A stretch of DNA of 5,962 bases from Armatimonadota bacterium. GTDB lineage: Bacteria > Armatimonadota > Fimbriimonadia > Fimbriimonadales > Fimbriimonadaceae. The notes below the pieces were generated by a model. The model worked only from the letters and a program-made list of their open reading frames with translations, had not been told where the DNA came from and searched no databases. The stretch is taken from positions 1-5,962 of the forward strand of contig JAFAFM010000200.1 in NCBI GenBank assembly GCA_023423495.1, read 5' to 3'. Positions 1-5,585 of the stretch are shown here, piece after piece; positions within the stretch are counted from its first letter, which is position 1, and each line of letters starts with the position of its first letter. The translations under genes and the position numbers were made by a program.

Positions 1-301
1 TCCCAAATTTTGTCGAAACATCTTCCGACATCGTGGCTACTTACAGCCATTGGGGTGCACTCCCTATGAAAGGGGCCAACGTGAATTACAGCGCCTCCAA
101 GTTGAAACGCTAGGTAATTGTTGGCCCCGGTACAGACGCGTTGAACGGGAGTTTCCGCTGCAACTGGCTGCTCGAGCCTGTACGATTTTCATTTCGGTCG
201 CGAGACCGGGCACTCGGACAGTTGGTTCGTGAGACGTGGAGCACGCTCGCCAGAATCAGGCGCGAACCGTGACCTATTGAAGGCGCGGCCTCGGAGCGAG
301 G
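1..301. other. Left-edge non-coding stretch with RNA-like hairpins
   Basis: I see no credible gene here. The only open frame (50-232, plus) runs straight through a strong hairpin and has no recognisable protein character or ribosome binding site. The stretch is rich in self-complementarity: the long hairpin at 72-128 (listed separately) and a small perfect hairpin at 195-208, a CGGTC/GACCG stem closed by a GCGA loop, which is a GNRA tetraloop. The right end abuts the stop of the minus-strand HTH gene. It could hold a small structured RNA or the 3' untranslated region of that gene. The left neighbour lies outside the window. Confidence 0.5.
72..128. other. Long bulged hairpin, possible structured RNA
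   Basis: Three stacked stems can be read directly. Bases 72-80 (GGGGCCAAC) pair perfectly with 120-128 (GTTGGCCCC). Bases 84-89 (AATTAC) pair with 114-119 (GTAATT). Bases 90-93 (AGCG) pair with 108-111 (CGCT). That gives 19 Watson-Crick pairs, broken by a 3-base bulge (81-83) on one side and a 2-base bulge (112-113) on the other. The loop is 14 bases (94-107) and contains CCTCC. No T-run follows on either strand, so it is not a simple terminator. It could be a structured RNA, an intergenic palindromic repeat or a CRISPR-related remnant. Strand is undetermined because all pairs are Watson-Crick. Confidence 0.6.
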
Positions 302-721
302 TCAATCGGTGGCGCGATCGGAATTCTTCAGTGTCGCCAAGAATTTGTTGAGCGAGGTCGAGAAGGCTTCGCCGTCGCGAATTAGCTGCTCAACGATTTC
401 AGCCATTTCGTTCTCTTTCGCGGAAGCGCCGGAGGAACCAGTCGTTCCGATGTCCAGCAGCGGAAACCGATATCCCGCCCGGACTCGGTACGCACGAAGT
501 TTTTCGTCGTAGTACCAGGGGACGCCCGCCATCGAGAGGGTCTGAAGGAGCCGGTGAACCGTCCGACGTGAACAGCCTAACTCCTCGGCCAAGGCGACCG
601 CATCCCATCGTCCCTTTCCCGAGATTAGATGCAGCGTTTGCATCAGGCGGGCCAAGCGTTCGCATTGCCGCACTCTTCGATCGGCGTCGCTTCGCGTTTC
701 GTATTTTTTCTTCTTTGCCAT
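302..721 (-). CDS. Small HTH transcriptional regulator of WYL N-terminal type, lacking a WYL domain
   Basis: A 139-residue protein, probably a cytoplasmic DNA-binding regulator. It opens with a lysine-rich tail (AKKKK). A winged helix-turn-helix follows at about residues 23-90: a helix with LMQTLHLI, the run LAEELGCSRRTVHRLL at 44-59, whose SRRTV is typical of the recognition helix, then the wing AGVPWYYDEKLRAYRV at 65-80 and GYRFPLLD at 83-90. This order is what is known for the N-terminal HTH of WYL-family regulators. Those normally run to about 320 residues with WYL and WCX domains; here only about 50 charged, probably helical residues follow. The ATG at 721 has no clear Shine-Dalgarno. 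The gene is divergent from the nuclease pair at 979, so it is a natural candidate to control it, though that is inference. The HTH call is firm; target and ligand are unknown. Confidence 0.85.
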   Translation of the reverse strand: MAKKKKYETRSDADRRVRQCERLARLMQTLHLISGKGRWDAVALAEELGCSRRTVHRLLQTLSMAGVPWYYDEKLRAYRVRAGYRFPLLDIGTTGSSGASAKENEMAEIVEQLIRDGEAFSTSLNKFLATLKNSDRATD

Positions 722-784
722 CCCGGTGCCGGTGCTTCATCTCAGGGGCCTGTCGATTCCCTGAACATTAGAAGTACCGTCTGT

Positions 785-832
785 GCCAGTGGCGGGTCCG
801 ACGAATTAACGATGGTGTGACCTCCTACTGGC
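785..832 (+). other. Imperfect hairpin upstream of the nuclease gene
   Basis: Bases 785-798 pair with 819-832 over 14 positions: GCCAGT with ACTGGC at the base, GGTC with GACC at the top, and between them one more G-C pair, two G-T pairs and a single C-C mismatch. The loop is 20 bases (799-818). The two wobbles would be G-U in plus-strand RNA but C-A mismatches in minus-strand RNA, so the structure favours transcripts running toward the nuclease gene at 979. It may be a leader structure, an operator palindrome or a dispersed intergenic repeat. No T-run follows, so it is not a simple terminator. Confidence 0.4.
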
Positions 833-965
833 TGACCTTCTCGCGATACTTGCGTTTTCCAGTGAAACTTCCCCAAAAAGCCGAACTTTTGAGGGCACGT
901 TGACCTTCTGCTGTCCTCGCAAACCCTCACACTCGGCAAAGTCCAACATCCACCTCACACGATAG

Positions 966-971
966 AGAAGG
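966..971 (+). promoter_or_regulatory. Ribosome binding site of the 302-residue nuclease-like gene
   Basis: AGAAGG lies 7 bases before the ATG at 979, a good Shine-Dalgarno match at normal spacing. It supports this start over later in-frame codons. Confidence 0.6.
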
Positions 972-978
972 TCCTCGC

Positions 979-1887
979 ATGGACCGTCGTTTGTCCGAAG
1001 AATGGTTTACGCCGCGTATTCTGCAGTTTTTGGCGGCAATTGCTGAGGATCCGGAACTTCAGGCCGAGATCAGAAACAACGTGCTCACCATTTATTACCG
1101 GGGCGCTGCGTTGGTTCGCGATCTTCAACTGAAAGACCAACGGCTAACTGGCAAGATTCATCACAAATACATCCCCGTGACGCCTCGCCCTTCGTCGTAC
1201 GTGCCCGTCGCATTGCAAGATAGTGGCCTCAGCTTTGCTGTGGAGGTGCAGCCGCTGCCCTTGGGTAATTTGACCCCAGAAGTGGTCGCCCAGTATAAGC
1301 GGGTCATGAAAAGCGTAGCCCCAAAACCCGAGGCTGCGGTTGTCCATGAACTGGTGATTGATAGCCGGAATCGCATTGTCGACCAGGAAATCAGCTTCCA
1401 AGACAAAGACAAGAAAGACAAAATTGATCTCTGTAACTTCGATCTGAGTCTGAACTGCCTGGCGATGGTCGAGGTAAAGCAAATTGACGACCCACGTCTT
1501 CGGTCAACTCGGACGCAGGGGCCGGAAGTCGTCGAACAGCTTCAACGATACAGTCAAAGAATTGCCGAGCGTACCACAGAAATCAGGCAGGCGTTTCAGA
1601 ACGTCATTGCCTTTAAGCACCGGCTCGGGTTCGGCAACCGTCTGGCTGACGTGCCAAGGGAGAAGACGTTACGGCTCCTGAAGAAACCAATCCTGGTTAT
1701 TGGCGGTTGCGAGCGAGGGGAGATTCAGCAAATTCTGCGAGAGGATGAATGGGAGTTGTTAATGACTGAACTTGCCGAGCACGCCGCCGCGGTCCTTTTC
1801 TGTGGCAACAAAGGCCGCAGCCTGCAGTGGATAGATCGAGAAAATAACAATCAGGGACGCGGATTCGATGATTCTCAGTGGGATTGA
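979..1887 (+). CDS. PD-(D/E)XK nuclease-like protein
   Basis: A 302-residue, probably cytoplasmic protein. The N-terminal half (about 5-110) contains NNVLTIYYRGAALVRDL and a HHKYIPV segment, which I cannot assign to a family. The middle reads as a PD-(D/E)XK core: RIVDQEISF at 132-140 (acidic candidate E137), KIDL with D150, then a hydrophobic strand ending in EVK at 165-167, followed by DDPRL. Downstream is Q187-L-Q-R-Y191, matching the QxxxY motif of RecB-like nucleases. The order E, D, ExK, QxxxY is the expected arrangement for this fold, so metal-dependent DNA (or RNA) cleavage is likely but not shown. The last 70 residues (PILVIGG, then a possible helix and AAVLFCG) look like an accessory alpha/beta part. 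The gene leads a two-gene plus-strand unit with a second nuclease-like protein, suggesting restriction, defence or repair. Confidence 0.75.
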   Translation: MDRRLSEEWFTPRILQFLAAIAEDPELQAEIRNNVLTIYYRGAALVRDLQLKDQRLTGKIHHKYIPVTPRPSSYVPVALQDSGLSFAVEVQPLPLGNLTPEVVAQYKRVMKSVAPKPEAAVVHELVIDSRNRIVDQEISFQDKDKKDKIDLCNFDLSLNCLAMVEVKQIDDPRLRSTRTQGPEVVEQLQRYSQRIAERTTEIRQAFQNVIAFKHRLGFGNRLADVPREKTLRLLKKPILVIGGCERGEIQQILREDEWELLMTELAEHAAAVLFCGNKGRSLQWIDRENNNQGRGFDDSQWD

Positions 1888-1896
1888 CGCCAGAAG

Positions 1897-1910
1897 CGGC
1901 CCACCGGCCG
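1897..1910 (+). other. Short intercistronic hairpin
   Basis: CGGCC (1897-1901) pairs with GGCCG (1906-1910) across a CACC loop, beginning 10 bases after the stop of the 302-residue gene and about 50 bases before the next start. There is no T-run, so it is probably not a terminator. It could trim or stabilise a two-gene message, or be chance in GC-rich DNA. Confidence 0.25.
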
Positions 1911-1947
1911 ATTACCAGCAACGAGTTTGATCTTGTCACTCGACTTC

Positions 1948-1956
1948 AAGGAAGGG
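1948..1956 (+). promoter_or_regulatory. Ribosome binding site of the 225-residue protein
   Basis: The purine run AAGGAAGGG ends 4 bases before the ATG at 1961. Its AAGGA core sits at a normal distance, supporting this start and hence co-expression with the upstream gene across a 73-base gap. Confidence 0.55.
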
Positions 1957-1960
1957 AAAG

Positions 1961-2638
1961 ATGTCTCAAGCGTACCTACCCGAGGGCAGCCTCTATTTTC
2001 CAGAATCGCTGGATGAGATCCACCAGCATCGGAATTGGAAAGGTCGACTCTCGAAACCCCCGGCACAGTTTTCTTCCGAGGCGCAAGGCGATGCAGCATG
2101 CCGCCGCGAGGCGTTGACCATGAACATCTTCTGTCACCCCCAGCTTTCGCAGTGGGATGGACTAAAGATGCTTCTTGGCTGCACGGACCTAACCCCCAAC
2201 CTTTTCGTCGAAGCTCCCCTTGATAGAAGCGATCGGTCTGATGATCCGACCACCGTTGATCTCGCGATCGACGATGCTTTTTGCCAATCGTCCCTGAGCG
2301 AGAAACATTTTACGGAGCAACCGCTTGCAGCCATCGAACGGTACGCGCACTTCGACCAAGTCTTCGGTGCGACGAGGCTTCCCCGGCGCGACGATAAGTT
2401 ACTTAATGCTCGCGTCATTCGAAATCTCCTCGCGGCATCCCAATATGAAATGCGATACATCCTTTTCTGCGATCGCCACCGCACGGACCTACTCGATGCG
2501 TACCAGGTAACTATCGATTGCCTGAAAGACGACAAATTCCGCCGCCGATGCCGTGTCGTTTTTTGGCAGGATCTCCTGCAGGTCGTCGACCCTGACTTGA
2601 GTATGTTTGTCCGGACACGGTTTGGCCTCTTGGCCTAG
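1961..2638 (+). CDS. PGN_0703-type PD-(D/E)XK restriction-endonuclease-like protein
   Basis: A 225-residue protein, probably a cytoplasmic nuclease. The resemblance, from memory of the family style, is to PGN_0703-type putative restriction endonucleases. Supporting segments are: an N-terminal region reaching CRREALTMNIFCHP (47-60); an acidic residue E84 after LF; VDLAID with D100; then LSEKHFTEQ (112-120), where relatives usually have an ExK followed by a (F/Y)(T/S)E; AIERYAHFD (124-132); ARVIRNLLAA (150-159), like the arginine-asparagine-leucine helix of this family; and a late strand YILFCDRH (166-173). The canonical lysine is displaced: E114 is followed at once by K115 and then H116. Activity is therefore uncertain. 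It is the second gene of the plus-strand pair; its TAG stop overlaps the stop of the convergent gene. The fold call is moderate, the substrate unknown. Confidence 0.6.
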   Translation: MSQAYLPEGSLYFPESLDEIHQHRNWKGRLSKPPAQFSSEAQGDAACRREALTMNIFCHPQLSQWDGLKMLLGCTDLTPNLFVEAPLDRSDRSDDPTTVDLAIDDAFCQSSLSEKHFTEQPLAAIERYAHFDQVFGATRLPRRDDKLLNARVIRNLLAASQYEMRYILFCDRHRTDLLDAYQVTIDCLKDDKFRRRCRVVFWQDLLQVVDPDLSMFVRTRFGLLA

Positions 2639-3135
2639 CAGCCCTCTTCTTCCACAAGAGCTGTGTTCCGGACAAAAATGTCGCACAAGCTGATGAGTTC
2701 AAACCTGATTCCAAGTGCTTCCTCAACTCGCGCCGCATAGGCTATCAGGTAAGCTGCCCGTTGGTCATCAATTTGCCGATTGATTCTCGCATCATGGCCG
2801 TGCCGCTCCGAGTTCATGATGCCGTTTGTGGCGATTGACTTAATCCTGTTGGCTTTGGCCCATTCCAAAGCCTCGTCAAGTGCGGCAGTCACTTGGTCAT
2901 CTGTCATCCCGTGATTGTCTTCCTCTGCAACAAACCAAAGGAAGTGCCCATCGCACGCGATGGGCTGACGCGGACATTCCCGGAAGGGATTGTGAGAAAT
3001 CCTCAACTCTGGATGTTGTTCGGCAAATGGCCTCCAGAACATATTGATCTGATTGAACCCGAGACGACCAAACACGATCATAAGCTGCACCCGCGGCACG
3101 GCATCGAAAATATTGCCTTGAGACAGAACAGGCAT
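2635..3135 (-). CDS. Possible macro-domain-like protein, function unknown
   Basis: A 166-residue protein from the ATG at 3135, which has a strong GAGGAG 8 bases upstream. A GTG at 3225 would add 30 residues and overlap the upstream stop by 4 bases (GTGA), so the longer form is also possible. From M1 it begins VLSQGNIFD (3-11), like the first strand and GDI turn of macro domains. Later, TAALDEALEWAKANRIKSIATNGI (83-106) resembles the helix plus strand before the macro-domain ligand loop. The usual NAAN-like and glycine-rich loop residues are not evident, so ADP-ribose binding is doubtful; this may be a diverged or unrelated alpha/beta protein. The C-terminal part (LISLCDIFVRN, 147-157) is unassigned. 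It is the last gene of the minus-strand operon, after the beta-CASP nuclease, and ends tail to tail with the nuclease pair. Confidence 0.6.
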   Translation of the reverse strand: MPVLSQGNIFDAVPRVQLMIVFGRLGFNQINMFWRPFAEQHPELRISHNPFRECPRQPIACDGHFLWFVAEEDNHGMTDDQVTAALDEALEWAKANRIKSIATNGIMNSERHGHDARINRQIDDQRAAYLIAYAARVEEALGIRFELISLCDIFVRNTALVEEEGC

Positions 3136-3143
3136 CACTCTTT

Positions 3144-3149
3144 CTCCTC
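3144..3149 (-). promoter_or_regulatory. Ribosome binding site deciding the start at 3135
   Basis: On the minus strand GAGGAG precedes the ATG at 3135 by 8 bases, the best Shine-Dalgarno in the operon. The alternative GTG at 3225 has no clear site and would rely on coupling to the overlapping stop. Confidence 0.6.
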
Positions 3150-3221
3150 GGAAAGTTATCGACCGACGCAGATGGACCGGGGCAACAGTTTCCCAGCCAA
3201 GGTAATGGTTCTCATCACGAC

Positions 3222-4523
3222 TCACGCAATTTCAAACGGAACACCATCTTCGGCTAGTGTCACATTCCGAAAGTGCGCTTGAAATTGTTCTGGTTCAAAG
3301 GTGTGAATTGGGATGACCGCTTTCGGCCCGATTGCATTGACGAACGGCACGATATCGCGGGATAGAATATGCCCGCTCGTGTGGACCTCGATGATTCGTC
3401 CCGAAACAGCTTTGAGTGCCGCGGCGGTTCTCTTCCAGTCCGGGTGCTCCAGATAGCCGGTCCAACGTGAGTAGAGACAGACGGATTGCTCCGGGAGCTT
3501 ATCTCCGAAGTCGATCTGCATCGATGGTCGATAGACCATGACGAACTTCTCGGGTGACTTTTGAATTTCTTCGATCGTGATCTGGACCGAGCGAAATCGG
3601 TCAACAAGATTTGCCAGGTTCTTTTCCTTGGCAGTTCCCACGAAGGTGCTGGGGAAATAGACACGCAGGGAGTTACCTGCCCCGGGGACAGGGCCCCCAA
3701 TCTCCGTCCCGAGGAGATGAAGCACGACCGCCGTGTAAACATCGGCGACGAAGATTCGGTCGGTCTTCATTGCGGCTCGGATGAAAGCCACGAGGCGATC
3801 GACGTGTTGGGGGGAGAAAGACGCCAGGATTAGCCCAGGTGCTTCCCTGACTTTCTGAACGATCTCTTCTTCCAGTTCGTACTCCGTCACATCATGACCG
3901 TCGGCCAACCCGAAATGGGTTCCTTCCATAATCATCGCGTTGATGGTTCGTCCTTGAAGGGCTTTGACCAGACTTCGGCCCATCCCAGGCTTTCTTCCGT
4001 GGAGTCGAAGGTCACCGGTGTAGAGGAGCGATTTCCCCTGGGCCTCGACTAGGTAGGCGAGGCAGCCATAGATGGAGTGATCGACGGAATAGCCGGTGAT
4101 CTTGAAGCCGCCAATGGTGATTAATCGGCCAGCGGTCACCTCTTTAAATCGATCCCGGGGGAGTTCGACCTGCATCGCGAATAGTTTCCCGGCCAGCATC
4201 ATCTTGCTGGTCCCGGAGCTGGCGTAGATCGGAATCTCGGGTTGAGTGTGGTCGAGCAGGCCCGTGTGATCCAGATGAGCGTGCGAAAGCAGAATCGCAT
4301 CAGGCTTCGGATTTCCCTCGAATAGCCCATTCACCCCAGGAAGGATACTTTTGCTGGCAAGTTCCTCGGTAGACATTCTCCGCAACGCGAAAGAATCCAC
4401 CGCTTGACGTTCCGCGTCGAACAATGGCAAACCAATATCAACGACGATCCGAGATCCATCTGCTTCGACTTCGACACAGCTTCCGCCAACTTCTTTGCTG
4501 CCGCGATGAATGGTGAGTTTCAA
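3222..4523 (-). CDS. RNase J-like beta-CASP metallo-beta-lactamase nuclease
   Basis: A 433-residue metallo-hydrolase, probably cytoplasmic. The opening KLTIHRGSKEVGGSCVEV and VVDIGLPL (28-34) are typical of this fold. Zinc-ligand motifs are complete: HAHLDH (81-86), H149 in VDHSIYG, and D171 in YTGDLRLHG. The beta-CASP motifs follow: EGTHFG (motif A, E200), HTSGH (motif B, 381-385) and IPIHT (motif C, H407). Members such as RNase J and CPSF-73 cleave RNA endo- or exonucleolytically with two zinc ions; RNA is thus the likely substrate. RNase J is usually about 550 residues with a C-terminal dimer domain, which is missing here, so this is a short, specialised relative rather than the housekeeping enzyme. 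It starts at TTG, with AGGA 8 bases upstream overlapping the previous gene's stop, and sits 5 bases after that gene. Catalytic residues look intact. Confidence 0.9.
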   Translation of the reverse strand: MKLTIHRGSKEVGGSCVEVEADGSRIVVDIGLPLFDAERQAVDSFALRRMSTEELASKSILPGVNGLFEGNPKPDAILLSHAHLDHTGLLDHTQPEIPIYASSGTSKMMLAGKLFAMQVELPRDRFKEVTAGRLITIGGFKITGYSVDHSIYGCLAYLVEAQGKSLLYTGDLRLHGRKPGMGRSLVKALQGRTINAMIMEGTHFGLADGHDVTEYELEEEIVQKVREAPGLILASFSPQHVDRLVAFIRAAMKTDRIFVADVYTAVVLHLLGTEIGGPVPGAGNSLRVYFPSTFVGTAKEKNLANLVDRFRSVQITIEEIQKSPEKFVMVYRPSMQIDFGDKLPEQSVCLYSRWTGYLEHPDWKRTAAALKAVSGRIIEVHTSGHILSRDIVPFVNAIGPKAVIPIHTFEPEQFQAHFRNVTLAEDGVPFEIA

Positions 4524-4528
4524 GGTGG

Positions 4529-5254
4529 TTATCCTAGCTTCAAGTCCGTGACGGTCACTTTGCCATCGTCTCCACGTTTCAGGACGATCATGGGCTGTTC
4601 TGAATCGGCGTTGAAAAACTCCAGCTCCACAAACTCTTGATTTTCGTCCAACGTGAGCTGTGCAACCGTGTGGAGACCAGCGCCTTCGGCGAGAGTTTCG
4701 CCTTTGAGCATGAAGCGGGCAAACCCATCTTCAATTCTCAGTTCGACCCGTTTCAAATGGTTGAGACTATCGTCCAGAATCCACAGGCCATCCTGGCCCT
4801 CAACCCGAATCAGTTCGTACTGGCTCAATGGTGGCTCTTCGGAGTAGTCGTAGTTTTGGATGATTCTCGACCGGCCCACCGCAAACTGTCTCCGCGTTTG
4901 TAGGGCCTTCCAGTCCTCACCAAGGCGCGGGCGTTGGTCAAACCACCGGACATCTTCATCCGTGATGGGGCCATCTCGCTCTGGATGCCACCAATCTCCT
5001 TCCCGGGCCGTAAACATAGCCGCCTTTACGTTCGGGCCGAAATATGCCGCTCTCCCTCCGATCTTCAGCCAGATTCCTGGAGGGTTTGACTCTGGCCTCA
5101 ATTGCGATTTTCCAAGCGGGCGAGGGTCTTCCACGAGCAATGTTCTCCGGACCGTCGCTCGCAGTGCCTCTTGTTCTTCATCTGTCACAGTGTCAGATCC
5201 TGGTCCTTTTAAACTTGCCACCAACGGCCAAAACAGCGGCCTCATTGCAATCAC
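4529..5254 (-). CDS. Unrecognised 241-residue operon protein
   Basis: I do not recognise this protein. It opens with a short hydrophobic patch (RPLFWPLVASL) too short for a confident signal peptide or membrane helix. A charged stretch (20-56) and a tryptophan-rich middle follow, including GIWLKIGG (60-67), EGDWWHPERDG (85-95) and DVRWFDQRP (101-109). The C-terminal half alternates charged and hydrophobic residues as beta strands would (ELIRVEG, LWILDDS, RVELRIEDG, VELEFF, MIVLKRG), suggesting a beta-rich domain. The GTG start overlaps the preceding stop by 4 bases (GTGA), and only 5 bases separate its TAA from the beta-CASP gene, so it is very likely co-translated with both and may be a partner or specificity subunit of the nuclease (inference). 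An ATG three codons later is an alternative start. Confidence 0.8.
   Translation of the reverse strand: MIAMRPLFWPLVASLKGPGSDTVTDEEQEALRATVRRTLLVEDPRPLGKSQLRPESNPPGIWLKIGGRAAYFGPNVKAAMFTAREGDWWHPERDGPITDEDVRWFDQRPRLGEDWKALQTRRQFAVGRSRIIQNYDYSEEPPLSQYELIRVEGQDGLWILDDSLNHLKRVELRIEDGFARFMLKGETLAEGAGLHTVAQLTLDENQEFVELEFFNADSEQPMIVLKRGDDGKVTVTDLKLG
4532..4535 (-). promoter_or_regulatory. Ribosome binding site for the TTG start of the beta-CASP gene
   Basis: AGGA on the minus strand lies 8 bases before the TTG at 4523 and shares its last base with the TAA of the upstream gene. With the conserved N-terminal protein sequence starting at once, it fixes the unusual TTG start and suggests coupled translation. 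Confidence 0.5.
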
Positions 5255-5580
5255 CGAGCAACTCGGTTTCGCTCAAGCTCTGCCTTGCGTGTCAAAAAGC
5301 CATGACGACTGTTCCACGGACTGACAAATGGCTCCCGGACCCAAGCAGGCGGTTCGTCGTACAGCTCAATCATTTCCAGGAGTCGCCCACTTTCCTGGAC
5401 TGGTATCGCGAATGGCGCAATATCGATGGTTGCCAACCCGTGTCCTAACAGCCAGTTGGTCGCAGGCCTATTCCCTTGAAGTCGGTCGAAGTGCATCTGC
5501 TCATAGCTCAGCCGCATTACAAAATCGGCTTCCGCCGGAGTGACGACGACTTCCGGATATTGCTGGTTGCTCTCGTTCAT
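5251..5580 (-). CDS. Unrecognised 109-residue operon protein
   Basis: A small soluble protein I cannot assign. Visible features are a predicted helix near residues 14-34 (PAEADFVMRLSYEQMHFDRL), a glycine-histidine segment NWLLGHGLATIDIAPFAIP (42-60), then ELYDEPPAWVREPF, and a basic C-terminal tail (RKAELERNRVAR). There are no cysteines and no membrane segment. It lies 24 bases after the WYL regulator and overlaps the next gene by 4 bases (GTGA), so it belongs to the same operon. The ATG at 5580 has only a weak purine stretch upstream. Small size and tight coupling to the 241-residue protein suggest the two form a complex; that is inference from layout only. Confidence 0.7.
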   Translation of the reverse strand: MNESNQQYPEVVVTPAEADFVMRLSYEQMHFDRLQGNRPATNWLLGHGLATIDIAPFAIPVQESGRLLEMIELYDEPPAWVREPFVSPWNSRHGFLTRKAELERNRVAR

Positions 5581-5585
5581 GTTTT

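Larger units (their letters stand above)
722..978. promoter_or_regulatory. Divergent intergenic region between HTH regulator and nuclease gene
   Basis: This 257-base gap must carry promoters for the minus-strand HTH gene and the plus-strand nuclease gene. I cannot pick a confident -35/-10 pair: a TTGACC at 900-905 has no matching -10 at normal spacing. What is visible is a long imperfect hairpin (785-832), a smaller hairpin at 871-894 (CCCCAAAAAG against CTTTTGAGG with a bulge and a mismatch, loop CCGAA), and the nonamer TGACCTYCT three times in direct orientation at 818-826, 833-841 and 901-909. These could be operator or leader elements for the flanking genes. A 65-codon minus-strand frame at 742-939 crosses them and is judged spurious. 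Confidence 0.45.

Noticed and set aside
50..232. 60-codon plus-strand open frame
   Set aside because: It crosses the strong hairpin at 72-128, has no ribosome binding site and shows no protein-family character.
289..301. CCTCG/CGAGG hairpin right after the HTH gene stop, as a terminator
   Set aside because: The stem is only 5 pairs and no U-run follows on the minus strand.
399..740. 113-codon minus-strand frame overlapping the HTH gene
   Set aside because: It is an out-of-frame shadow of the HTH gene with low-complexity, arginine-rich content and no domain.
900..928. TTGACC at 900-905 as a sigma-70 -35 box
   Set aside because: No -10-like hexamer is found about 17 bases downstream.
742..939. 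65-codon minus-strand open frame upstream of the HTH gene
   Set aside because: It runs through the hairpin and direct repeats of the divergent promoter region, and has no recognisable domain or good start signal; most likely non-coding.
2134..2535. 133-codon minus-strand frame opposite the 225-residue gene
   Set aside because: It is a serine/arginine-rich antisense shadow; the plus-strand frame has motifs and a ribosome binding site.
4860..5324. 154-codon plus-strand frame opposite the 241-residue gene
   Set aside because: It is an antisense shadow with serine/proline-rich content; the minus-strand genes are tightly coupled and fit the operon.
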